A stretch of DNA of 47,500 nt from Sphaeroforma sirkka (lineage: Eukaryota > Opisthokonta > Ichthyosporea > Ichthyophonida). Position numbers and translations under genes: made by a program. Shown in pieces: positions 1 through 9,496 of this stretch. Within the stretch, counting starts at the first letter, position 1. The number at the start of each line of letters is the position of its first letter. The notes under the pieces were generated by a model. That model worked only from the letters and a program-made list of their open reading frames with translations. It ran no database searches and was not told the DNA's origin. The stretch lies in assembly GCA_001586965.3 (NCBI GenBank), contig LUCW03001649.1:20001-67500 (forward strand), given 5' to 3'.

Positions 1-307
1 GTGAATGTGCGCTTGCTTGAAGTGCTACGATGATTATTTTATCGTGAACGACATTCCGCCAATCAAAAGGTTATATACATATAACTGATATGAGATATAA
101 CACACATCGACGCGCAAATTATACAACTGCTTATCCAGCTTATTGAATGCATTCACGAGATTTTGAACCAAATATGATTCAACAAGCAATCAGCATTACA
201 AAGCAATCGTTTGTGCCACACATACGACTATCCCGTACACCATCGCCTGCACTTCACAATCTCAACCTGTGAGTCATACGCATATTGGTTATTCCTAAAT
301 CTTCAGA

Positions 308-497
308 TTACATAGTCATTTCGAGCAGTAGCCTTACAACATCGATAACGTTCGGGTCGGTCCCGCTTTGCATGGCAATGTGTACCGCATTTAAATCTCC
401 GGCGGCAATAGCCGAAAAGATGTCCTCGTCCGAATCTATAAAGCTCGCAGCAAATGCTTTGCGCCCAGGGAGTATGGTCGGGGAGTTCGCTGTCGTT
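308..497 (-). CDS. Terminal exon of an ankyrin-repeat-like protein (partial gene)
   Basis: Read on the minus strand from about 497 to the TAA at 308-310. The frame contains a stretch reading DEDIFSAIAAGDLNAVHIAM followed by QSGTDPNVIDVVRLLLEM. That pattern (AAxGxLxxVxxxxxxGxDPN...VVxLLLE) is the usual look of an ankyrin helix-turn-helix unit. There is no Met at the start and a CGACAG acceptor lies at the 5' edge, so this is probably a last exon. Upstream exons, expected at higher coordinates, were not found. A second minus frame just upstream (NALDAFKLIFANT...) is also open and overlaps, so exact splicing or a frameshift is unresolved. The ankyrin assignment is resemblance over a single unit only. 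Confidence 0.4.
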
Positions 498-2377
498 GAT
501 AGTGTATCGTGTTTGCAAATATTAGTTTAAACGCATCGAGCGCATTCTTGAGTTCATAGACAGGATAGGAAGGATGCATGCAAAAGTATTGACACATGCG
601 CAGGTGTGTGGGGAAGTGAATGAAAAACTTGCACCTATATAAGATGCTGAGAGGATCAATAGCAAAAATGGATATGCTTCAAGCTTCAAGCTTTTCAAAA
701 AGGACAGTGGTGATTTAGAATAGTAGCCTTAAAGCCAAATGTAGGGTGCACGGATAGTGGTCCTAAAGGAAAATGTAGGGTGCACAATGTAGCTGTTCTC
801 GAGACTGCTTCTGATTACGTCTATTTATTCAACTACAGGCTATCAGCAATATAAGATGTCCATAATTTGCAGGCATACTATTACACTTCTCAAAAGTATA
901 TGAATATGTAACCAAACAATCGCGGGGATTCCGAGAGGAGAAACAGGATAAACAGTCAGTACTATTCCGACACTTCAGCTACTGTATCTTGTCAAAAAGT
1001 TTTAATTCGTGCCTAATCCTTACAAAGATAATCATCCCTATTATTCCCACATTAACAGGTGCGGTTATCTGAACGCAAACTTGCATATACATACATGAAT
1101 AAATCGTTCGCTATATCATGCCAGTACTAGCAGATGGCGCTGATACTGACGTTGTATACATCTATGCATAGTTTTTCGAATTTACGGTTCAATTGGTCAC
1201 GCCCATAAACGATGTACATGAATCTGTACACAACCGCTTGAAATTCTGTTCTTATTTGTCAAGTTAAGGTCGAACGATGATAGGCACATACAACGGAACA
1301 ATACATCGGACTCTGTATGTGTGCGCGATCCTATATTGGCTATATCTACTACATTTGCCTTTTATTTCTAGAGTTGCCCACTGATATTACGCACAGACAT
1401 CGACACGCGTTCGTATGTATAGACTACTCAATCACATAGATAAATAGTTAAACGTTGGCATTCATGCTCGAACATACTCTGTGAGTTGAACGACGACCAG
1501 GTGCGGCCCGCATCTCCAGTGTTCACCGCAGGACTGGTAACTACACGTGCGATTGTATTAGATCGTGCAGCTGGCACACCCACGCGTAACACGGCCGAAT
1601 CGTCGACACTCGACCGATGCTTGCTTATAAACGACATGGTTGCGAGTAGTGAACCAGAGAGTTTTGCTCGTTGCGCACTAATTAAGTATTCAAAGCCTAA
1701 ACCCAAGTGTCCTAATAAAGAGACTTAATAATACAAAACCCAAGAAACCGTGTGAAGTGGGTTTGATGCCTAAAAGTTTAACGTAAACGTTATAAATATA
1801 CAAAATGTTAACGTTTATACCCCCCCCCCCCCCAAACTTGGAGTGTGGACTGTGCCACAGTGAAGCGTGGAAAAGAATATAAAAATATGTTTTTATTCCA
1901 AAAACGGAGTCCCTCTAAATATGGTGGACAAATTCTAAAAATTTCAAGACTAAAACATTACACGTAGCCCATGACCCTTTTTTAATTATTTTAAAGAAAA
2001 AGAAAATTAAGGCTGACAAATTAAGGCTGACGGAGTGGCTGAGCGAGTCTACGACTATGTACTGTACTAGTAGAGAGTCTACTATGTATGTACCATTGTA
2101 CATACACGCAAAAAAATACTCTTCTCTCACTTTCAGAGTAAAATATAAAAATGATCAAATGATATTATTCAATCAGAGAGATTTTAGATTTATACCAAAA
2201 ACGGTGTTTTGCTTTTCAGCTGCTGGCGCCTGCTGCTCTCGCTTTATATATATATAAATATTAATAAAACAACGCCGAAAGATATTCCGTACACACAGCT
2301 GATAAGCGACTTAACTGCCAACTTCAATTGTAAGCGTGTGTGTGCGTGCGTGCGTGCGTTGCGCGCGTTGTTTAAAA
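498..2377. other. Intergenic region upstream of the DGAT2 gene
   Basis: No convincing gene. It holds a short tandem duplication at 717-785, a pair of antisense ORFs near 1428-1728 that I could not assign, a poly-C run at about 1820-1833, and an AT-rich stretch whose GTAAACG-containing sequence near 1785 resembles modules at 20.3-21.8 kb. The last few hundred bases are the expected promoter and 5' UTR of the acyltransferase gene. Confidence 0.5.
717..785. repeat. Imperfect tandem duplication, unit about 35 bp
   Basis: Two adjacent copies, about 717-751 and 752-785, share the core AATGTAGGGTGCAC and a preceding A(T)AGT(A/G)G(T/C)C block. Non-coding; no function evident. Confidence 0.7.
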
Positions 2378-5300
2378 ATGAACGAATCCATCAGTCCTAA
2401 TGAGGGCCCCTTCGCCAAGGCCATGGTGGTAGGGTACACTGTCCTACCAATCATCTCCTTATTAATGACCGTGGTCATGACATACTTCTACTGGGACTGG
2501 ATGGTGCTATACTTCATCGTAATTGTATTCGAGAAGGCTCATTTGCGAGGGTCTCGCACTTTAATGTGGTTTCGTTGCCTACCCATTTGGGAGACATGGT
2601 GCTCGTACTTTCCAGTGCGACTCGAAAAGATGTGCGACTTAGACCCTACTAAGAACTACATCTTCGGATATCACCCTCACGGTATTATATGTATGGGGGC
2701 CTTTGGTGCATTTGGAACTAATGGAGCAGGCTTCAAGGATGTCTTCCCTGGGTTGGATGTCCATCTCATGACACTCACTCCTTGGTTCAAGGTATATAAG
2801 CGTATACTTCCGTTTTTGTGACGAATGTGTCAATTGTTGTCCACTGTTCGTTGTGCACCCACTCCTTGGCCCAAGGTACACATTACGCGCTGTCTCTACT
2901 ATGTATGTCACAGTCCTCTGACTTTTATATCCATGAATATTTTATTCATGTCTTCCGACTGTGGAATATAGATATAGGGGCGGTTGTCACTGCTACGTGA
3001 TACTCACTCCTGGTTCAGGTACACAAAATGCACTTACTTGCTTTCGGATGGCGAAATTGTTATGTGTTTCAATACTACAGTTTATACTTGTTCTTTCGCT
3101 GCGATACAGATCCTACTTATTCTGATAGCATATTTGATCCTTCTAATTGAACTTATAATATATTTGATTTGTATTTGTCAGACATAGTTTCTGAGTGTTA
3201 GTGGAATGAATTCTAGTGTAACGGGTCCGTTGAGTGTGACGATAGAATCCTGAATCTCGTACCATCCGGATAACAATGTTTAGATGGAAGACTTATTCAA
3301 ACTAAATTACAATTATCCTCCAAATATACTAGATATCTCAAGTATCATGTCTGATTATACATTTGCAGATCCCTTTCTTTCGAGAGTTTATCCTATCCCT
3401 TGGACTGGCTGATGCAGATAAGGAGTCTTTCAATTACATTCTCCAGCATGGTAAGTTGGACTGTGCAGTAGAGTGGGCATTCTGTGTATAAAATACCGTA
3501 TTTACTTCGGCACTCCAGGAAATATACACAGCGTCAAGCGTCACATGGTGGCCCGGATCTATTTTTTATAATGCACTGACTGTCTTTTGATATGCAGGAC
3601 CTGGCCAGAGTTGCTGCATTCCTCTGGGTGGCGCTGCCGAGTCGCTCGATGCACATCCGGGCACCTTTGACCTGACCTTGGCCGATCGCAAGGGGTAAGT
3701 GTTGTTGGTAACGTAGAGACACTATCTGGTATGTATCTTGTATTGTTCGCTATGGCTCGCAATGCTTGGTTTGATTGGAGAAGGTGATTGTGTATGCAAG
3801 AGTATTGACGTACACTAGACTGTACACTTAACTGTACAGAGAAATGTACAAAAAAAATATGTCGTGATAGTACACTGTCAATCAATCACTAGCAATACGA
3901 CCCCCTTTGCGTTTCTGAGCATTTCAATTGTTGGCATCCTGGTTGATGGTTGTAGTTTACACGTATTTGTGCAATGAACTACCGGACTTTCAATACGTTT
4001 ATAATCCTGCAGTTTCATCCTGAGCATTGCAATTGTTGGCATCCTGGTTGATGGTTGTAGTTTACGCGTATTTGCGCAACTAACCACCGAACTTTCAACC
4101 CGTTAATAATCCTGCAGTTTCATCCTGAGCATTGCAATTGTTGGCATCCTGGTTGATGGTTGTAGTTTACACGTATTTGCGCAACTAACCACCGGACTTT
4201 CAACCCGTTTATAATCCTGCAGTTTCATCCTGAGCATTGTAATTGTTGGCATCCTGGTTGATGGTTGTAGTTTACACTTATTTGCGCAACTAACCACCGG
4301 ACTTTCAATCCGTTTATAATCTTGCAGTTTTATCCGGGTTGCCATGAAGAATGGTGCTACTCTGGTGCCCACATTTGGCTTTGGAGAGACCGATCTCTTC
4401 ACTCAGAAGGACAATGAGCGCGGTTCCGCTTTCCGTGACCAACAGTCTAAGGTACGTACAACTGTGTATGGCTCGACTCGGATCAGTAGTAGGGCCTGGT
4501 CAGACACGGTGCGTTTCAGGACTAGACATATGTTTTTATTGCTTCTCGTGCTGTAAAGGTCGCTCAATTCTGACGTATTCATATTTGAGTCGATAATTTT
4601 AGCAACAAGTTGCGTGATCGTGCTATCTACATTAGAGATATGGAGTGATAAGAAATCATCGCGATAGATAGTTTTCCACTCTATCAATGCAGCCGCTGAG
4701 TTTAAGAGACATAGATGTTGCATTTATCGCATGCGGCACATAGTTGCTTCTATACTCGAAGCGATCCAATCCAGGGGTGACTCTCACAACAAATATTTTT
4801 ATTTTCTCCTCGCGTGTTGCGTATGTACGTAGATTCAAGATACTATCGGGTTCGCGCCGGTCGCTCTCACAAACACAAAGCTGATGACACCTTTCCACGG
4901 CCTTGTGACGGTCGTAACCGGCAGCCCAATCGACGTCCCCATGGTATGTCGTATATTCGTTCATTTACTTCGTTTCTTACATATTGCTAGTTTCGCCTCA
5001 GGACGAGAGCTCTTCAGATTGTATACACTGCTGTGGCCTCGTGTGGCACGATATTAACACGTGTCATCTCTGCATTTTTGTGCCTACCTTCGGGCCTGCT
5101 GTAGATCCAATACCCCACAAAGGAGCAGATTGACGAGTACCATCAGAAGTACGTAGCCGGCCTAAAAGAGGTACGCCCGTTTTCTCACGAAAATTGAGTT
5201 GAAGATCTCGCGTTGGATCTCAATATAGTATTTGACATGTTTGTATTCCAGAGAGTCGGGTTTTTGGTGTCGCATATCAGTTGATCGGATTAGTGTGTTG

Positions 5301-5500
5301 TATATCAGCCAGCGGTCAAATTCAACATTGAGCGCGTAGTTTTTTTTCCGTGCTGGGTTATCATGTTCGAATGATTTCTTCTTTCTTCGTTCACATTGTA
5401 GGTTTTCGACTCCAACAAGGACAAATACGCAAAAAACCGAAAACGGAGTATTGCAATTTTGGGCAAATACAGACCGGAAAAGGCAAAAAAATCGGAATAA
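2378..5500 (+). CDS. DGAT2: Diacylglycerol O-acyltransferase 2 family (DGAT2/MOGAT)
   Basis: Seven exons give 330 aa: 2378-2791, 3369-3450, 3598-3694, 4328-4451, 4833-4943, 5105-5170, 5402-5500. All junctions are GT-AG and phases match. The family transfers acyl-CoA to diacylglycerol or monoacylglycerol at the ER. Two hydrophobic segments lie at about residues 18-36 and 40-52. The hallmark YHPHG is at 98-102, then GGAAESLDA, and GFIRVA...GATLVPTFGFGE at about 198-218. GFAP follows, then TVVTGSPIDVP, and the usual C-terminal YPTKEQIDEYHQKY helix. Length suits the 330-390 aa family. The stretch after GFAP lacks the usual GRG motif and is about 7 residues short. ATG 2378 is the first Met in frame before the membrane segment. 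MOGAT versus DGAT2 substrate preference cannot be told from sequence. Introns 1 and 3 carry copies of the flanking splice sites. Confidence 0.92.
2771..3020 (+). repeat. Three copies of the exon-1 end and donor in DGAT2 intron 1
   Basis: The authentic exon end reads ACTCACTCCTTGGTTCAAG followed by GT at 2792. Two related strings follow inside the intron. One is at 2861-2877 (ACTCCTTGGCCCAAG then GTACAC). The other is at about 3002-3020 (ACTCACTCCTGGTTCAG then GTACAC). Read-through from exon 1 meets an in-frame stop at 2819-2821, so the extra donors are decoys or relics. Confidence 0.65.
3906..4340 (+). repeat. 105-bp tandem repeat carrying splice-acceptor copies (DGAT2 intron 3)
   Basis: Units repeat with an exact 105-bp period. 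The string TTGGCATCCTGGTTGATGG starts at 3931, 4036, 4141 and 4246. Each unit ends in a pyrimidine tract plus CTGCAG and then TTTCATCC. The decoy acceptors precede 4013, 4118 and 4223. The authentic acceptor precedes 4328, again 105 bp on, with TTTTATCC. So the real 3' splice site is the last member of the array, and the units look like degenerated copies of the intron-exon boundary. Confidence 0.9.
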
Positions 5501-7898
5501 ATCCGAGTAATTCGATCTGATTAAAATGCAAAATGTGACGCACTGAAGGTTTGTCTTGTATATCATGAGAAGCCAAATCGAACATTCGTGCACAAAACAG
5601 ACTAGATTGGATCAGTAGGGTGATCTATACTGATATGACCAGAATGTAGTCTAGTATTTGATTTTGACCAAAAACAGTAATCAGGTAGTGTGAGGCTAGA
5701 AGAAGACCTGATATGGGGTTTGCCCCCACCTTTAACAAACAAGCTTAGTATTGGAATGGTTCACTAAGGTGACATTGTCGTTTACAAAGTGTTTGTAGTC
5801 ATTGTTAAAACGTTCCAAATAGAACAATAACTGCATCTGGAGGGCATCAGATTTATTAGAATGTCCGCAAGGCTTGTGAAGTGAAGTCTATGTAAGACAC
5901 ACCCCCTTGTCCCAACACACAGTCAGCTTTGCAGTAAAGGAGTAGGGTGACCGCACTTAACCCGACCTCTGGAAAAGTATCCTTGTATATAGGATCAGTT
6001 AAAAACTGGGCAACACAACACAAGATTACTGCAATTGAAAAGCTATCGTGCAATGCCTCCCTTCCACATCATAAAACAAATTTGCCTCATCCAGAAGATT
6101 CGGAGGCTGTCGTTTTTGGGATGAAAGAATGAGCTATCCTGTGATTATTGAGGTTGAGAAGGAACTATGTCGATGTTTGCAAAGGAGGGAAAGACATCCC
6201 ACAAGGGAATCCATCGAACCTAGAATCTCCGAGTGACACCCCTCTGACGACACTCAGTGCACCTTTTGCTCTCGGATCCCTTTGTCACTATCTGCGATCG
6301 AGTAGATATGACTGATACACTAGCCACACTATACTCCCTCATGCCTATAGCTACAGATCATATGTATGATTGTCTACTAGTAGATATATGGGTGATAGAG
6401 TGTGACGAAGATATAGATGTATAGAGCTATGAGTGTATCACAGATATACTAGTTGAATAGGGAACTAAAACAGAGAGGATGTAGACTATACTGAGCTGGG
6501 GTAATAACTAGCCATGGTTATTAATGCAATGTAATGATGCGTACACAAGATTAAGAATGGCATCACAGGTGAGAATTATATAAATCTAACCCGGGATAAG
6601 ATGTCCCCTTGTGTTGTATTTTTAGCACAATTCAAAATCATCCCCCAAAAACCATACCATTGACCACCTGTTACTTACTCCCCATCTACCACTTTAGTTA
6701 CAAACATCTATCTATCACTACTAAATTCATTATACACACCCACATAGCTCTCTCTCAACTATATCTGTCATCTTACACCCATAGGCAGCCCTTATACACT
6801 ATCCCTCCATCTCACTACTCATCATATGTCTCAGTACCACGTGAACCAAAGGGTACCCAATGCACACCACACTCACACCTACACCCATACCATAAGAGAG
6901 ACAGGGGCACCTGTAGATATCTTTGTAAGTAGGTATGTATATCCATAGAATGATATACTATCTTACCCTGTACACTATTATCCCGAAGTGATATCCCCGC
7001 TCCGCGAGGATCATCTATCTTTTAGCAAGAGGGGTCACACATGTCTACACATATACCTAGGTAGATATACACATGCATATAATACACATACATTGATAAA
7101 TATAGACTTTTCTCCTGATCTCTGTAGGCTACCCACTTGTGGAGAAACTATAGAACCTTATGTTTACTCAACCCTACAACTATGTTGTATAGCCAATACT
7201 CTTATGCCGATGGATAAGGTACTCGATTCTATTGGCCTAATGGAACTGAACCAATCACTGGTGCTAGGGTACGATAGATAACCAACTGTAGCTTACGTAT
7301 GCATCCAACATAACTTTATTGTAGTACCCACAGGGGATAGGAATGTCTTCAAAAAGAAACGTCTTCAGCGTTATTGGGTAACTTAGCAATATGTCGTTTT
7401 CCTCCTATTGATGAATGTTGGATAGATGGTGACGAGTCAGCAGGGTTGAGTATGCTTAAGTGTTAGTGGCAATATGTTTCGCCTTTAAGTTTATAAATGA
7501 ATGTTGGTATTTGTCTTAATCTCTTTCTATTGCGCTGGTAGAAGTGTGCTTATGTGGGGTATATAACTCTTGTTATTGAATAGACTTAGAGGGTAGTTTT
7601 AGTTTGAATAAGTATTGAGTGACAGTTGGCATAAGTATGTCGTATAGAGGGGTAAGTTTCTGTCCTTTGGCGAGACATAAGTATAGGTGACTACTCCTGG
7701 AGTGATGTATCTTTCAGCACTAGTAGTAATGTGTATAAAAATCCGACGAGAGAGAGTAAAAAATAGCCTCCGATACATATACATGGGGGCAGATACGCCG
7801 TTTCGTCACATTGACGCGAAGCCATTTGTACTTACGATTAACTGTTGCATACTGTAATTCACATGATAATCGTGATAGAGTCTGTTGTAGTATCCCTC
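5501..7898. other. Region without a recognised gene
   Basis: Between the DGAT2 stop and the 3' end of the dioxygenase gene. Short ORFs occur on both strands at 5856-6132 and at 6609-7281, but none shows a domain or splice structure I recognise. The 6300-6480 part is rich in short TATAGAT/GATAGAG-like motifs. It could be decayed mobile DNA; I see no terminal repeats or polymerase motif to support that. Confidence 0.4.
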
Positions 7899-9131
7899 TC
7901 ACACGCAGTGGTTGGTGGTTCTGTACAGCTCTCGCCGATGCCCATCGTAGTCGTTCATGGCCTGGTGAATACACATCCTGTTGTCCCAGATCACCAGCAT
8001 ATCCTTCTCCCATCTCAACCTGCACGTGTACGCTGGCTGTGTGATGTGCTGCAGCAGGAACACTACTATGGCCTGGGACTCCAAGTCGCTCATACCGTCT
8101 ATCCCCGCTGTATAAGTACCATCCACAAACAACGCCTTCTCCTGTGTCACCGGGTGCACACCCACCAGCCTGTGTAATGTCCCCCTCACCCCTTCCAGCA
8201 CATCCGCAGACACACCCTTGTACTTCGTAGCTGCCAGTCGGCCTAGAGGGGTGGTCTCATCGTCGCCGGCATCCACCTGGGCTTGTGCCAGTACGTCCTT
8301 CAGTGACATGCGCACCATCAGTGGCTCTATTACACGCTGCATAGTTTCCGAAAGCGTGCTGTACGCCAAAGTAGTGTTGGCGAATATAGTATCCCCTCCA
8401 TAGGGTGGTACACATACACTCCTCAAGGTGGTGACATGCGGTGGTCCAGCCAGAAAGGGCGAGTCTGTGTGCCAGCCCGAGCCAAACACCATGCGTACAT
8501 GTATGTGTGCTTCTTTAATAACGGGTTTGACATGCTCACATCCGTGTATAGTCGATGGATAGGCATCCTTCGCAAAAGGCCCAAACAATGAAGCGAAGTG
8601 TTGGTGGTGCACGTGTGTGAGATTAACTTGGTTCCTGAAGAAGAGCATCTTGTGCCGGAAGAGCGCTTGACGTATCTCTTGAAATACATCATGCTTATGA
8701 GAGCCACTCCAAGTGCAAGATGAATCTATATCGGAATCACTGAACATGCTCAGGTCCACGCCTGTGACCTCAGCACCCATAGCAGATGAGAAGGGGAGCG
8801 TGTGCATATGTTCATACTCCAGTGCACTGTTATCAAATACAGGTGTGGTTGGCACGGAAGCCTGTGTTTGGTTACCCCTATACTGTATAAAACTAACTGA
8901 ACGGATCTTAGGACACAGCAACTGCTTTGCTTTCCCATACATTGTGTGAGAGATATCTGCAGACTGTTGTAAGGCGAGGTGTTCTCTGTTCTGAATTTGC
9001 ACATTACGATTTTGTGTGGCATAGTTGCGCTGCGAATGCCTGGGCACAGCTTCCGGCAACCCAACCTCTGAAACACTTCTGTAACGCGTACATGCCCTCT
9101 GCGCATGCAGAAGGTTCCTGCGTGTGTGCAT
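7899..9131 (-). CDS. TauD/TfdA-family Fe(II)/2-oxoglutarate dioxygenase, single exon
   Basis: One uninterrupted 410-aa frame from ATG 9131 to TGA 7899. The family hydroxylates small sulfonates, carnitine precursors or related acids using Fe(II), O2 and 2-oxoglutarate. Visible motifs: HTD at residues 221-223 (GWHTDSPF), distal histidine H389 (WDNRMCIHQAMNDY), and arginines R400 and R404 in RRELYRTT placed to bind 2-oxoglutarate. The first 20 residues are rich in Arg with no acid (MHTRRNLLHAQRACTRYRSV), suggesting a mitochondrial presequence; this is inference. The protein stops soon after the Arg motif, slightly early for the family; another frame stays open just beyond. It is the only long intronless gene here. 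Substrate cannot be predicted. It is divergent from the GDAP1-like gene with 365 bp between starts. Confidence 0.88.
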   Translation of the reverse strand: MHTRRNLLHAQRACTRYRSVSEVGLPEAVPRHSQRNYATQNRNVQIQNREHLALQQSADISHTMYGKAKQLLCPKIRSVSFIQYRGNQTQASVPTTPVFDNSALEYEHMHTLPFSSAMGAEVTGVDLSMFSDSDIDSSCTWSGSHKHDVFQEIRQALFRHKMLFFRNQVNLTHVHHQHFASLFGPFAKDAYPSTIHGCEHVKPVIKEAHIHVRMVFGSGWHTDSPFLAGPPHVTTLRSVCVPPYGGDTIFANTTLAYSTLSETMQRVIEPLMVRMSLKDVLAQAQVDAGDDETTPLGRLAATKYKGVSADVLEGVRGTLHRLVGVHPVTQEKALFVDGTYTAGIDGMSDLESQAIVVFLLQHITQPAYTCRLRWEKDMLVIWDNRMCIHQAMNDYDGHRRELYRTTNHCV

Positions 9132-9496
9132 AGTGCAGGTATGTATGTCCTATATTATGCACGCGCTTATCAGGTTTGATTTCATCTGGCTATGCTTTCT
9201 CAGTTTATAAATATTTGTTTATATTTTAGCGCGGGCACTGGACTCCTGGAGTGTATGTGTCGATTTCTATGTTTTACAAAAAAAAAACCGAAAAATGCGT
9301 GACCGATTTGTATTTGAATTTTTTTTTGGTGACATCGAAGTTCGATGCATTTGTGTGACTCGTCCTGCTGTGGTCCAAGTGGTGCGATGTTGTAAGTCTG
9401 CTGGACTACAAAGGGGCGAGACATCGCTTACATTCCCGTAAGTGTATCCATCAAACACCACCTAAACGAACGTTCCGAGAATAATAATAGGTCAGT
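9132..9496. promoter_or_regulatory. Shared divergent upstream region (dioxygenase / GDAP1-like)
   Basis: These 365 bp separate the two divergent start codons, so they should hold both promoters. They contain A and T homopolymer runs near 9280 and 9320 and a palindrome ATCGAA-G-TTCGAT at 9334-9346. The palindrome and its downstream TTTGTGTGAC resemble a site at about 18780-18805, upstream of the arrestin-like gene. No TATA box at a convincing distance. Confidence 0.45.

Noticed and set aside
1428..1728. Overlapping ORFs on both strands near 1.5 kb
   Set aside because: The minus frame (MSFISKHRSSVDD...) has some N-terminal-exon look, but no good donor, no partner exon and no domain.
4103..4402. 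Minus-strand 35-residue repeat protein (KLQDYKR...TRMPT)
   Set aside because: It exists only because the 105-bp repeat is a multiple of three and open on that strand; it lies antisense in a DGAT2 intron.
5856..6132. Opposing ORFs that might be part of a retroelement
   Set aside because: No polymerase, integrase or terminal repeat features seen.
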